Shown: positions 33,817 to 46,454, counted from the stretch's first letter. The stretch: DNA of 64,000 nucleotides from Dermanyssus gallinae (GCA_003439945.1 QVRM01005491.1:269001-333000), one strand, 5' to 3'. The notes: generated from the sequence alone by a model not told the origin. Numbers and translations are program-made.

Positions 33817-34290
33817 CCATTTATGCATGCGCTCAATATCGACATGCCCGAAAAATCCTAATTATTTGTATTACCATATATTTGATACCAAAATGATCGT
33901 CATGAAATGCGCATTTGTCTGAATGAGCGCTGTGAATAGTCGGTTATGACTTTGAGGAATTAGGCGTGAAGGCAAAAAAAAAAATTCATTTTTGCGAATT
34001 CTCTTCTAAACGACTTCACGTCGCATTCTCTGCTCAGCGTTATATTTTCTTCGAATTCGAGAATTTTCTCACAAACACGACGATGTCCTTAGTTTTTGTG
34101 TAGGAGAACTGGTTGTCTCGCAACAGCACATTTTATGCTCTTATGCCGGTCAAAAACTCCAGTGTCACAAATTGTAGTAATTTAACACTCATTCCGAAAC
34201 AGGGTATCTCAGAGGCCATGTTTCATTCGACAAATATTTGCTTTAACGAGCCCTGCAATCCTTAGAATCGATTTTCGAATAATCCTGCAA
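33817..34290 (+). repeat. Unknown repeat, copy C
   Basis: A direct repeat of copy B, diverged by point changes and small indels. Its distal end is followed by (TA)n at 34297-34347. Confidence 0.75.
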
Positions 34291-34293
34291 CAC

Positions 34294-34296
<3 letters not shown>

Positions 34297-34347
<51 letters not shown>
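34297..34347. repeat. (TA)n microsatellite
   Basis: About 50 bp of TA. Confidence 0.95.
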
Positions 34348-34354
<7 letters not shown>

Positions 34355-34492
34355 GTATATTAGTAGTATTTCAGTATTATAGTATAATTTATGTATATTA
34401 GTAGTATTTCAGTATTATAGTATAATTTATGTATATTAGTAGTATTTCAGTATTATAGTATAATTTATGTATATTATGTAGTATTTCAGAAG
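34348..34492. repeat. 38-bp minisatellite, about 3.8 copies
   Basis: The units start at 34348, 34386, 34424 and 34462, each beginning AATTTATGTATATTAGTAGT. The first three are identical; the last is partial and diverged. Confidence 0.95.
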
Positions 34493-35600
34493 TATCAACT
34501 GAGCTATCGGCCACACCGCGGTGTGATACCTATCATATCATAACACCTTATACATCAAATTCTGTCCTGTGGCTCATGAACGTTTGCTGTACGGTACGTG
34601 ATGAAACTTAAGTGACAAAGGCCCTCGTTAAATGTTAATTCTACGTACGGATTTAAAGTATATCAGTAAATATTTTGCAGAACTGCGGTTCCCCTGTCAG
34701 TAGTAGGCCACCTTCCGGCAATAACAAGTGCGCTACTGTATATATCCGATGACCCTAAAACCCTTATTAGGAAGATTAATTTAGCCTTTGCCATCAAAGG
34801 TAATTTTTCTACTCCAAGCCTATCGCTTCAATGTCTTTTGGCCAATATGAACGTGTAGCGTATCGCAAAGAATTCCGTACGTAGCGATCGGCATCGTATT
34901 TAAAAGCAAAAAGGGCGATTGTAGTAACAGCATCTGTGTACATTTTTTATGGGACCGTCTTCTCCGGACGGCAAATTAATTTAAGTTCAATCATTTTTCA
35001 TTCAGCTTGACATTTCTATAATTGCATGGATTCAAACAATTGTAACTATTCAGGGCATTTTGCAGAAAAGGCTATAACCCGTGTCCGGCCGCTCTTGTAA
35101 GTGTGTCAACATCCTTTACATTGTAACGAAGTTAGTCACTGTGTAGCACTATGGCGCAATTCAAATCTAACCTAACCGACCACGTCCAACGGCCACAGCG
35201 TCCAACGTTCACCGACCGATACATGTCTCAACAGAACAAGATATGTCTCAACCGGCCACAGCCTTTCGCGCCGAAACTCCAACGTCCTCCGCCGTCCAAA
35301 CGATCATCGACCAACATCGGGAGAGGGTCGACCTATGATCGGCAGTCCAAGTCAAACAGTCACTTAACCTGTACTCCTATACGAAACAAACACAAACCAC
35401 TGTAAAATTCGACCGATTTGAGAGCGGGTTCTGACACTCTTCTGGGTGTCAGCACGCCGCGGTGTCTCGTGAGCCAATAAATATACCCGAGCAACATGGC
35501 TAAAATACACTCGTTGCTCGGTCGTGGTTTACATTAGACCATATGCTTCGTGTGGTCCATTCATCGTTCCTGAGTTCCTCGTGCCGCAGTAGCCGTCCGG
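34493..35600. other. No gene recognised; basic/Pro-rich ORF at 35151-35405
   Basis: An 84-codon ORF beginning ATGGCGCAATTC is rich in Arg, Pro, Gln and Ser and resembles no family I know. Further on, 35440-35550 contains a short stem (CTGACAC/GTGTCAG) and an AATAAATATA segment, as found in LTRs, but no paired LTR is present in the window. Confidence 0.35.
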
Positions 35601-35726
35601 CTGAGTCTACATCCCCCAAGCGGACCAGCGTAACACAACAACCTGAGTTTACATCCCCCGAGCGGACCAGCGTAACACAACAACCTGAGTCTACATCCCC
35701 CGAGCGGACCAGCGTAACACAACAAC
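35601..35726 (+). repeat. 42-bp minisatellite, 3 copies, in frame
   Basis: Three units of 42 bp start at 35601, 35643 and 35685. In the 110-codon ORF at 35543-35875 they encode 14-residue repeats of the form PESTSPERTSVTQQ. The ORF after the repeat is hydrophobic and unremarkable. Confidence 0.9.
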
Positions 35727-36221
35727 GTTACAATATTACACAACGGTGTTTAGTAGATTTTTTTAATTTATGTTTTAATTGTGCTGAAAGACTCATCCAA
35801 ATACACATGTTTTTAATATATTCGGCGAAATTAAACAAATCTGTTGTTTTAGTTTGGTTTTGCACCCCTTTGTAGATAATTCTAATACATATCTAAACAG
35901 ATGTAGAAATCTGGCTTACCAGGCGATAACTGAGCATCGAATAGTTTGTCACAAGCCTTGTATATGGGTGTGTTACATCATTGCTTACAGCACTTCTGGT
36001 AGGATAAGCATTATTAGAAGTAGCTCCAAAAGAAGTACGGTTTCTGCTATAGTGTGTCAGAATGCTATATATGTATTATATATTCCATAAAAGTGCAATA
36101 TATTTTCATCTCTCCATATGTCCTCAGCGGTTGTCCATTAGGCCAATCCAAATATACTTGTATGTATCTTTTCTAAAGAGTTACTTATTGGTTCGACATT
36201 TGACTTAAATGAATTTGTAGT

Positions 36222-36325
36222 GGCTTAGGCGGCTAATGCATCGTTCGAAACGTTGCCATGGCAACCACGGCTAGCAAAACATCGCTAGTTCGAGCCCTGG
36301 CCGTGCTAGTTGAATTTGTTGGACG
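36222..36325 (+). mobile_element. tRNA-like SINE head (second family)
   Basis: Box A (TGGCTTAGGCGG at about 36229) and box B (AGTTCGAGCCC at about 36287) are present with an enlarged spacing that holds a GTTGCCATGGCAAC palindrome. The sequence is distinct from family A. More likely a SINE or tRNA-derived repeat than a working tRNA. Confidence 0.5.
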
Positions 36326-36589
36326 TGGTTGTCATTGCCTTGCTGCTACATACCTCTGCTGGAGAAAGCCTATATAAATCCAGTACGAGAACGCAATGAC
36401 GAGAGATGCATTTAGACGATATCGTACTATAAGCAACTTAGCTTATTTACGAGCGTCTAAAATGTGGTTGTCAGAGCGTTCAAAAAAACATAACCAAATA
36501 CCATCTTAAAAGTGTGAAAAAAATAAATGCATAATACACGATTGTCTTAAATTCAAGGGATATGAATTAATATCAATTTCCCATTTGAT

Positions 36590-37310
36590 ATTATTCTGGA
36601 ACGTCAGACCGAGGTATTTATAGTCGTGTACCTCACCAATTATCGCTCGAGCCGGCAACAGAGTTGAAGCACAGCCTGGTATCATTACACCTGTTTAACG
36701 GCAGGTTTTCGACTTTCGTATTAGCATAACAACCTCAGGAAGCACATGAATGGCAGGTAATGTTAAGTGGTGGTTCAACAGCGTACCCCATCTTGATTTT
36801 CATAATTTTCGTCTTTTTGTTTATTAAGACATAGATTGTTGATTCGCAACCAGAGATTTTATTGCCGAAGCTACTATGGTGGTCTTCCCGACTCTACCCT
36901 CAACTTAGGTCTAAAAGCCACAGCCCCTTACTGACACACTCTCTGGAATACACTTGACGACTTCACAAAAATATTCACGTCATCCACGTATGGTAGGATT
37001 CTGTTCCGGTGAGCCGTATCTCACCTGCTCTGTTTATCTTCCTAAAAGCAAGCAAAACTATTATACTCACTTCATCGCCCTGTGATACCTATGCAGTTTG
37101 TATTACTGTCCCCGCAATGCTAACCGAGTTAAATATCATCGCCTAGCTTTGCTCTAAAAACTCTCTCTCTTAGTCTCGTTCATAGCTTCAGCGATTGTCC
37201 CGGTTGAATTCCAGACTTGGCTGAATCATTGACGACTTTATATGCCAGTGCTCACACGCTGCCTTCCAATCTACAAAAACAGCATGTAAGTATCTGCGGC
37301 CTGGATAGCG
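36590..37310 (-). pseudogene. LINE reverse transcriptase, strongly decayed
   Basis: Minus-strand pieces in changing frames give HAVFVDWKAA (motif A, about 37270), ILPYVDDVNIFVKSSS (YVDD motif C, about 36990) and IGEVHDYKYLGLTF (motif D/E region, about 36630). The order and spacing fit a non-LTR RT. Many stops and indels indicate an old copy. Confidence 0.65.
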
Positions 37311-38990
37311 TGTTCCAGGTTACCCCGAGCTGGTCCCGTATCTCCGTATTGGGGTACAATCCATGCTGCTTCCTCGGTATTATTACTACTTTAGTGTTTA
37401 GAAATCACACTAGTCTCCTTGTTACTATGTCTGTAAATATTTTGTACAAATAAACTGATGATTCCCTTTATATCTCTGGTTCTTTCTGTTATTCGTTGGC
37501 TATCAATATTGCTCCTTTTTAGGCATTTGGAATCTACCCTGTGTTTAGTATGGGCCTATTAGAACGGTACCAGAACTTGTAGTTCTTTAAAATGCTTACC
37601 AAGTATCATATATTTCAGATATGCTTCTCCCCGTCGTGCTCTACTGATTGCCTATAACATCTTCTCGAGATCTTTCGCAGGATCATCGACAGCCGCTGAT
37701 TCTAGACTTTTCAGAATCTAAGATCCCTTTCGGGGTTGTGTCTATGTCCGCTTGCATACTGCTGTGCCATTTTCCCGATCTCTCGTTTTCCAAAATAAAA
37801 TGAATGAGTGAATGAAGCCTGGGAACGCGCGTTAGCCGCTTAGTGCTGTCCACACTTCTCTCCTTGTGCTTCGTCTTATTCCTATATGTTCTTTAAACTA
37901 AACGCCTCACTAACGAGGTCTAAGACCAAATAACATCAGAAACAATTTTTGACATTTTGCGCCGCCTGGCATCGCTTGTTACCTATGGTCGTTGGTTTTT
38001 CTCCCGCGGTGGCACTATGACCTTGGAACATCTTACGAAATATCTCACAAAGACGTTGCCATCAGCTTTTTTTTTCCTTCGTCCTATCGCGTTCGTGATT
38101 GTAACCCCGCCTTTGATCAAAATGCCCATCTGTAGGTGTCCTTCCTAGGTCCCGCCCTTTCCTGCAATGGAATATCGTTTACAATTTTGATGTCACATTT
38201 GTCTAGGTACGAAGCAAAGGGCGACCCACCGTGACATGTATATGTGTTCGTCCTATTGGCAACTCAGCATTAAATCTTCTTTACCAAGTCAAGCACGAGA
38301 AGGGTTTTCTACGATTCGTTTTCGTGAGGTGTAAGGCACTTAATCATTGTCTCAGTTGACTAATGTTTTGGTTCTATTTTTACGCTCATTTATCTCATCG
38401 TTGGTCTGACGAAAACTGGTACTTCCGCCCTGATCAGATCCCACTGGGCTATTTTTGGAAGATGCGCTTCATGGCATCCATAAAGCCCTCGTACGTCAAA
38501 CCGCTCTCTAGCCATTTTAATGAGAACGCCCACGCTTTCCTATCCATCCTTTTCAAGCAAGTCTAGCCTTTCACAGTTGCACGGCACAATTTATATACTT
38601 ATTCATACAAGTTCTTTTCAACCTTAACTTTATCTCTACCTTTAAGAAGCTATCGAGCACATTAGAGTTACGAGATTTCCAGGAATGCCCGCGTACGTGC
38701 ATACTTAGTCATGTAGTACCCTAAACTATAGGGAGTACTTTTAAACCTTCATATTGTACCACGACACCTGATGCATGTACAGATTACACAGAACTACTCG
38801 AGAAGCGCCAAATACTGAGTGTTTAAGTGTTAGAACACTTCTTCAAATAATACCTTCAGTGCATGCGAATCGGCTTCTACTCCCGTGATCGATGGTTAAT
38901 ATTCGTTTCTGCCTCCCTCCTTCAATCGGCAAGTTCTGAAGTCCAGTCTTTTTGGTCATAATCTGTCAAACAAAGTAGCTCACTTGTACC
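37311..38990. other. No gene clearly recognised; probably decayed retroelement
   Basis: Lies between two minus-strand LINE remnants. The frames are heavily interrupted. I could not align any block with confidence. Confidence 0.35.
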
Positions 38991-39330
38991 CACTTGGCCT
39001 TAGATTAAAACCTTACCTCCCCCATCCCCTGCAGGGAAAACTGCTCTCTATCGTTCTATGAAGCTCCTGTCTTGCACCGTTGAGGCCTTGACATCTGAAC
39101 GCTCTGTGCTCTGCCGTGTCATCTTCTCCACAGTCACACATTAGACGGGTATGTAACACTGCCTTTCGGATACGCTGCAGGTACTGCTCAGAATAGCCAT
39201 GGCCAATAAACCTGGGTTAAATATAGGCCATATTGCGATAGGGCATCTCGTACCACAAAGGTATACAAGGCAGCTCAGCTTCGCTCGATGATCGTCCACT
39301 TCTCAGTTGCTTACGGCAAACATGGCTCTT
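38991..39330 (-). pseudogene. LINE C-terminal zinc-knuckle remnant
   Basis: The minus strand reads IGHGYSEQYLQRIRKAVLHT followed by CDCGEDDTAEHRAFRCQG. This is the C-terminal knuckle (CxCGxxxxTAEHxxFxC) typical of R1/I/Jockey-group polyproteins. Minus-strand sequence farther upstream (to about 39.9 kb) may belong to the same element but is too broken to support. Confidence 0.6.
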
Positions 39331-40760
39331 CATTGTAATTTCCCAAGGTATCACTTTAGCTAAGATAAACGTTATAATTATCGCCATTGAGTACTAGCAT
39401 ATTGCCAGCAATCTCTGAGTAATTCGCTCCACTGCCTCTCTTCCCCCCTCCTTCGAGATTGAAGACCGATATAACAGCACCGAGTCAACCACGGATGATT
39501 ATTGATTGCTCTTTGAAAGTGGCCATGCCACTAGAAGCTGCGTCTGTTTTAGAATGTGTCATGCGCGCTGAGCGCAGACCGACGAGAGCGTCACTTCGTC
39601 GTAAATGACACCTTTAATCGGGTACTGAGATCTGCCGGCTTTGCATGTGTACTGGAACCCCCAGGTCTATTTAGGATCAATGAAAAGAGGTCTCACTCTG
39701 ACCCCTTTGAGCGTGGCCGCACGCTTGTTTAGAACTCTACTGTGACCGACCTATTAGCCCCTTCGATGCAGGCGCGGACCGAACATGTCATGCTTCCAGG
39801 TTAGCAGAGGTTAGCAGAAGCAGAAAATACTCTGGCGTTGGTTATCTCTACCAATTTTGTCGATTGGCCTTCAAGACAATGGAAGGTCCAGGACTTTTTA
39901 CACTCAAGCTGATTCGGCGCGTGGGTAGAAGCTTTAATCTTTCGACGGTAGGCTCAAAAGCATCCGAAAAGCAGCATCTGCTCTGTTGTTGCATTAGACT
40001 AATCCTGGACTAGATAACCCGTGACTAGATGTCCCTGCAGAGACAATTGTTCGCTCTAGAGTGCTAACATAGTACATTCTGAGAACTAAGGAGATGATAC
40101 GCTTCATACAATTTTCCAAATTGCTTGTATTCGCACTCGGTCGATATTTCATGCCCATTTCGTGTAAAGATCTTCGTATGAGATTCATGTAATACGACCC
40201 CGGTAACGAAGTACCTGCCTTTGCATGGACTCTTCCAGTGGTTTGTGGTCGTCGCTCTAGTCTCAAAAAACGCCAATTCACATACGCAAACCTATTACTA
40301 TTATTCATAAGGCCTCCGTTCTCGGTAAAGCATAAGTCGTTCTCAGATCCTCCACAAAGAGAGGTGTCAAACAAACAGATAGACAAACCGGTTGTGGCTA
40401 GTGCGGTGAACTGCTAGCAGTCGTTTTACGAAACTGGCTTTGAGTTTGTGAACCAAAAAAATGTGTTGTAAAGCAAATTTGTGCAATCCAAATCATTTGT
40501 ATGCAGGTTGTGAATGGTATTATACCCCTTTTATGAGTTTCAATCACGTCATTTATTTCAAACGTAAATATTATTAACAAAATCAGTGATAGACGGTTAG
40601 GACTTGTGCTACATTCACCTCAGAATACATCTAAATACCTAATTCGTTACATCATGCCACTATGATAAATAAAATATTACAACAACTCCTATATTTATTT
40701 CAATGTTTTACTACCCGTAAGTTGGTGTATGCATATATCACAACAATCCGGTCAGCAGTT
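39331..40760. other. No gene clearly recognised
   Basis: A minus-strand ORF of 130 codons (39994-40386) has no recognised domain. The remainder is degenerate. Confidence 0.35.
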
Positions 40761-40763
40761 ACG

Positions 40764-42400
40764 TTTTGAGACAATAGTCGTGAGATAATGCTCTACGACG
40801 GTACACCTCCATGCCGAAAGTTTGCATACATAAGAGACAGTCTTCGTTAAAAAAATACTTTTCGATCTGTCTAAAAAAAAAATTCGAGTGTCAACCCGTC
40901 GTTGGTACTCCTCTACACTAGGGAGTACAATTTCGGCACGAGAAATTTTGCAGCGCCAGGACAGACGCTTAATGAACCTGTCCTGCACGCGTTGCAACAG
41001 TGCCAATCTTTCCCATGAAAGGGTGCCCAGACGTGAGCGCAATACGTGAGTTTCGGTACTTCTATTGTTTCGTACAGTTGTATATATATTTTAAGGTCCT
41101 GCAAGATAAACGTTCTAAGAAGAAGGTTGCACAGTCGAGTCGCTGCAGTCGCTGTTTCCACAATATGTTGCCGGAACTTAAGTTGGCGATCAAAGTCACT
41201 CTCAGGTCTTTGTACGCACTGACTTCATTTATAATGTTTCCGTCCAACTAATACTTAGCATCATCAGGAATGGTCTTTAAAATTGCGCATTTTGGAACAG
41301 ATATCTCCATTCGGTTAGCTTTGGACCAGCTGGATATGAGATTGACTGCTTTCTGCAGTTCCGTTCGATCCTGGTCACTGTGTACTTCGGTATAAGCCTT
41401 GGAGATCATCAGCATACATTTTGTAAGTGACATTGAGTGCGCTGAGAGCACGGCCTAGATCAGTGACAAAGATCGCGTACAATAATGGGCCTAAGCAAGA
41501 GCCTTGAGGGACTCCTGACGTACATTGCCCACTGCTGGATAAGGAATCATCAACTCTCACCCTGAAAGTTCTGTCTGACAAGTATGCATTGAGCCACTTG
41601 ATTATATGAGAGCCGATTCCAAGTGAAGCCATTTTTACCAGCAAAAGCGTATGGTCAACCCTGTCAAAGGCGCGCGAGAAATCAAAGTACAGTACGCGGA
41701 GGGTGACTCTTCTATTACGCGCGAGGGCCCAGTCCTGTGATACCTCGAGGAGTTGAGTTTCGGTGGAGCGCCCTTCGGTAAAACCATGCTGATTGGGATC
41801 CAAGTGGCCGTTCGCAGATAAGAATTCTGTAATGTTGTCGACGACGATTTTCTCCATGATTAAACATGAAATAACACATTGGGCCACAGGTCGATAATTT
41901 TCCGGCAGGTACCTCATGCCTTTTTTGTAAATGGCTGTGACGAAGGATTCTTTAAATAAAGTCGGCACCTCACCATCCTCGAAGGAACGAGTAAGAATAA
42001 TTGAAAGCGGACCCGCTAAGACGTCCGCCAATTGCGCAAACAAAATTGGTGGAAGTCGGTCAGGAGTCACGCTTGACCTCCTCTTCAGTGTCTGCATCTT
42101 CTGAAGCACCACGTCAGCTGTGAAAGTGAGATCGTTGAGATGTGCTACTGATGTGGACGGAGGGAGGTTGACAGATTGCCCTGATGTGATGTAGACACTC
42201 TTAAGGTATTGCATAAGAGCGTGGGCTTTGTCCGAATTTTCAACAAGTGTTGAGTCTTCTACTTTAAGAGGAGAAATACCGCTGTGTAGATTGAGGCGCC
42301 TATTCGCGTAGCGAAAAAAGCTTTTAGCATCTCTAATATTTAGGCGTTTTTCCTCTAACCGTCTGTTCCTCTGATCCTCTGCAAAAAAAGTGAATGAACT
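40764..42400 (-). pseudogene. CR1/Jockey-group LINE reverse transcriptase, 5'-truncated
   Basis: Minus strand. A 279-codon frame (from 42214) carries TPDRLPPILFAQLADVLAGP, YLPENYRPVAQCVISCLIME, DPNQHGFTEGRSTETQLLE, LYFDFSRAFDRVDH (motif A), SGVPQGSCLGPLLYAIFVTD (motif B) and YKMYADDLQGLY (YADD). The C-terminal part continues in other frames (WSKANRMEISVPKC ... PKLTYCAHVWAPF ... LLQRVQDRFIKRL) to about 40764. The sequence is open upstream to about 42400 but has no endonuclease. The catalytic residues survive; frameshifts after YADD kill it. Confidence 0.85.
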
Positions 42401-42500
42401 AATGATTTACCTTAATGAACCATTAAAAGGAACATTGCGTATACGAAGCCCTTTTATGAAGTGATAGGCCTTCATTTTGCTCACTTGCTCAAAAAGCAAC

Positions 42501-42502
<2 letters not shown>

Positions 42503-42555
<53 letters not shown>
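42503..42555. repeat. (TA)n microsatellite
   Basis: About 52 bp of TA. Confidence 0.95.
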
Positions 42556-42556
<1 letters not shown>

Positions 42557-42634
42557 AATATTTAGAGTAACGTCGAAAGCAGTTACTATAATAACATGAT
42601 CTTTCGGTATTGTTAACTACGTTACATTACACGC

Positions 42635-43075
42635 GTGTATTAGGTCTCGAAACGGTATTCGTTTCCGTAAATCCTGGACATATATAGAACATATTGTATA
42701 TGTATCTCCGAAAAATCTCGCCAACCCAACACACTGATAGCTAGCGCTGACCGACATGTTTCATGATGATATTTGGTCCAAGTGAGACCGTAAAATGTCC
42801 AGCGACACTCATCGGAATAGAACTCATAGACGGAGAAGCGGGTGGGTGACAACGTGACACTGCTCAAAAATCGATTCCATCCATGCATTGTATAGCATTG
42901 CCGATGTTTTGTAGCAAGCTTCTGGCATTTCTCTCATCATCTTCCGCTCAAAGTGCCTACGGGACACTCACAGTGACGTTGAAGTTAGAAGTTAAAAGCG
43001 GTTTACCAGATCCTCGATGAACGGCGCCGTCCTCGGGCAGACGCTAAACGAGCTTGTTTTAAGCGTTTCCAGGGG
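42635..43075. repeat. Dispersed repeat (copy 2), related to 11.38-11.85 kb
   Basis: Aligns through its length with the copy at 11378-11850 in the same orientation, with moderate divergence. It begins after a TTACATTACA motif in both copies. Possibly the 3' part of a DNA transposon read on the minus strand. Confidence 0.7.
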
Positions 43076-43109
43076 TGGGGGGGAGGGGCAAGAGGTTACG
43101 TGCAAAGCA

Positions 43110-43840
43110 CTACAATCTGGGATACGCTGTCCAGGCCGAAGAGTTGCCTATATGCTGTGTTCGTAGATATGAAAGCGGCATAACAGAATAAGCGGTTTGA
43201 CATAGCACCAAGGGGTAAAATAGTTAAAAAGCTAGCTACAATGGGATGCCGGGAGCAATGCTGAGATTGCTCATCAGCATCTTAAAACAAAACACGGTGC
43301 TGATTAATAACGGAATTGGCATTGCGGGAGAGGTAATTGAAACCACAGGCGTCGTGCTGGGCGATGGACTGAGTCCACTACCGTTTTCCGTTCTTCTGAA
43401 TGGGCTCCCAGAACGGATAAGGACGGGCTGGACCCGAGAGTGGGCCAACATTTTACTGCACGCAGATGATGTAATAACCTTTAGTGGTATCCTTTTCAAA
43501 GTGAAGCAAGCAATAGATCGACTAGTTACATTCATGGATCATAAGGGCTGCAAGGTTAATTGGGAAGACAGTAGCCATGCAATTTCGAAGGGGCGGCCGT
43601 CTGGCCAGGGCTGACGTGCTTCAAATCATCGGAAAGAAACTAAATGTGTAAATACATTTACATGCCTACGGCTCGCCTTATCAACAAGAAGCAGTAGCTT
43701 TCGATCACACATTTAGGAGAGGGTTAGGAAGGCCACCATCGCAGCTGCGACAATTAAATGCCTACAAATGCTTTCGGCCGTTGCAGCAGTCGCTCTATTT
43801 GTGATACAGATAGCCCCCATCGCGAAAATGTGTGAAATAC
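43110..43840 (+). pseudogene. CR1/L2-like LINE reverse transcriptase fragment
   Basis: The plus strand reads LYAVFVDMKAA (motif A), TTGVVLGDGLSPLPFSVLL (motif B), ILLHADDVITFS (YADD mutated to HADD) and thumb sequence up to ALFVIQIAPIAKM. It is the same family as the LINE at 13.7-16.2 kb (compare TTGVAQGDDLSPLLFSVL and LFDLKIAPMA). It is truncated at both ends, with frameshifts. Confidence 0.8.
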
Positions 43841-44347
43841 ATATGATATTTCACTAATATGGGATAAGGTGGGATTCGCAACGGACGAATTGCGTTTAAT
43901 TGATAGGGTAAGTTTTTTCTTTTTAAAGAGGGTTTTTGCGCTTTCAAATACGTGCAGAAGTAGGGTGGCCCACTGGTTGGAAGGTGACCCACTGCTGACA
44001 AAGGAGCTGGTAAACCAAAATTAGTGAGGTAGACATAGGAATTTATGGGACAGCAGCAATGAGGAGCACTGGGTGGAGGGCTAGCGGAGTAAAAGATTGG
44101 CATTTACCTACGGCCTTTGCAGCCCACGGATTTCATCACGTTCTATGAACGTGGAGGGCTTCCATGAACCACAAGACGAATATCGATTCAAACAATACTG
44201 GAGTAAATGTGATAAATACCACGCCGCGGTTTGTCCAGCGATTCGGTCCATAGCAGAACTGACAAAACGCTAGATTGTTTGCGGTGTCGAAACACTGTGA
44301 TGTAACATAAGCACACTTACCCAGCCCGGGTATTAATAAATAAATGA

Positions 44348-44350
<3 letters not shown>
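43841..44350. other. No gene recognised
   Basis: No supportable feature. Confidence 0.5.

Positions 44351-44351
<1 letters not shown>

Positions 44352-44385
<34 letters not shown>
44352..44385. repeat. (TA)n microsatellite
   Basis: About 34 bp of TA, just before the 266-bp duplication. Confidence 0.95.
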
Positions 44386-44388
<3 letters not shown>

Positions 44389-44423
44389 CTTTTTTATTTA
44401 TTAATATATAATACACATACAGG

Positions 44424-44955
44424 TGTGAGATACAAATATCATGGTCATATACGTATTGTTTTCAGTATACGTACCTCTGAAAGAAAAACGCAACTAATCG
44501 CCAAAATGGCGAATGCTATTTGAATTTGCATGCACCTATTTGACCATCTACCAAGCAAACAATCCGTTTACGAACTCGCCGCGGGCCAAGGCGTTTGGAG
44601 TGGTTGACCACTGACTCCTTAAGCTGTTAAAGTGACATAAAAAAGCGTCCTAGCAATTTACATTTACTTAGCTGACGTAGAGCAGAGGATGTGAGATACA
44701 AATATCATGGTCATATATGTATTGTTTTCAGTATACGTACCTCTTAAAGAAAAACGCAACTACTCGCCAAAAAGGCGAATGCTATTTGAATTTGCATGCA
44801 CCTATTTAACCATCCGCCAAGCAAAGAATCCGTTTACAAACTCACCGCGGACCACGGCTTTTGAAGTGGTTGATCACTGACTCCTTAAGCTGTTAAAGTG
44901 ACATAAAAAAGCGTCCTAGCAATTTACATTTACTTACTTGACGTAGAGCAGATTT
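44424..44955. repeat. 266-bp tandem duplication
   Basis: Unit 1 (44424-44689) and unit 2 (44690-44955) start with TGTGAGATACAAATATCATG and differ at scattered positions, by eye about 6%. Period exactly 266 bp. No ORF. Confidence 0.95.
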
Positions 44956-44989
44956 GTTGCATTGCATGAAAAGTGAGTCAATGCTAGGA

Positions 44990-45780
44990 ACAACATCACC
45001 TAGCACGCCTTGAGGGCACCTGATTCCCAGGGGTTTCAGAAACGTGCCATCGACGCTTTCCATTAACTTTCTGTATTCAGGGAGATAGGGCTACCAGACA
45101 AGAGAGCAAAATGTAGGTTTGGGAAAAACAAGAGATTTATAAAGGCGAATGTACACATGAAGGGTCGTTAAAATTAAACAGCGGAAGATGTTATTTATAA
45201 CGCCCAGTGATGCCCCCACCACCTTGGTAATGTGCAGACTAAAATTAAGACTAGCCGTAATATGTATAGGTCCCGTGTATAAGAGAGAGTTGGTAAAACG
45301 CAGTCGTTAATTTTATATTCGATCGTATCATGTTTCAGTACTCTCCAGGGTGAGAGAATCATGTTATTTTTAGAACACAATCAAGCAATGCCGTCAACAG
45401 CTGATTGCAGAACAGCATAGGAGTCACTAGAGCAAACAGGATAATAAAGTTTTAAGCCATTTGCATATTCACGATATTTGACATCAGGTGGTAAATACTT
45501 TTTATGTCCAAAATAAAAATCGTATTTAGTGGGGGGGGGGTTAAACATCCCCCTTAAGGCACACCAGATAATGCAAGAAATGGACGACTAAGTGTACATG
45601 TAGACTGATGAGTGATGAAGCCGTGTCGGGCAGGGTCAAGTAAGTGGTTTAAAATTAAAAGCTTATTTAAGTGGGTTAAATAGAACTTTATTAAAAATGC
45701 AGCATGATCTCGAGCATATTTAAATATATGAGCAGAGTAACTTTGAACACCTCGGCAGTCAGGTTGGCTAAAAATCACAA
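44990..45780 (-). pseudogene. Jockey/CR1-group LINE remnant, decayed
   Basis: Minus-strand pieces: LNKLLILNHLLDPARHGFIT (pre-motif A region), a SGVP block where motif B SGVPQG is expected, then VKYREYANGLKLYY where YADDLKLY would lie, and SAVDGIA.LCSKNNMILSP of the thumb. The order is correct for a non-LTR RT, but motif A is missing and frames change repeatedly. Confidence 0.6.
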
Positions 45781-46440
45781 ATTAGAGCAAAACTTCATCG
45801 TTCAACTCGCCTTTGAGACATTGCGCCCAAGGGAAATTGGATATCGGTTGAAATTCAACGCCTAAACGCAACGTCAATCATTAGTTTATTCCCCACAAGC
45901 AAGGGAGTCGCCTTTCTGCCGTGGCTGACTCGACTCGGCGTTGGAAATGTATGTGAAAATGAATGGCAAAGATAAACATATAACGTTCTTTCCGGTCATA
46001 AAAAATGTAGGAGGTACGCGAGTATAACATTCCCTCACGATTTTCGCCAGCTGGCATTTGAAGCACTGGCCCGATGACTTAGAAATTTATCCAACAAAAG
46101 TGCTTAACCATTCTGCGGACGATATTAGAGCTATTGAATATCTGCGGCAAAGACGGTCGCTTGCAATTCAGAGGGATAAGGTCGCTTCTGTGCGTAGAAC
46201 ACTGCTGAACTGGGTAACGTTAAATCTAGACGATACGTGATGATGAGGCTCGTGGGGATACAAATGTTATATCCAATAGGGTATTTGAATACATGTTTCC
46301 TTTATATATAAATATAAAGTAAGTGCATATATGCAGGTCGTACCTATAGGATAGATAGCACCCTATGGTTCTGCATCACAGATCAGGATGCTAGCGGCAA
46401 TCACTATAATCACTACACAATCAATCATAACGAAACCTAA
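45781..46440. other. No gene recognised (downstream of NDUFS5)
   Basis: A 60-codon plus-strand ORF at 46058-46240 has no recognised domain. Confidence 0.45.
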
Positions 46441-46448
46441 AACGATAG

Positions 46449-46454
46449 TTTATT
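46449..46454 (-). terminator. Polyadenylation signal AATAAA (NDUFS5)
   Basis: The hexamer AATAAA on the minus strand lies about 215 bp after the NDUFS5 stop codon, with a second AT-rich hexamer-like site just before it. Confidence 0.5.

Noticed and set aside
35126..35540. Possible solo LTR (TGTAACG.. start, AATAAATATA segment, short stem)
   Set aside because: No second copy, no target-site duplication and no internal retroelement sequence visible; the motifs are individually common.
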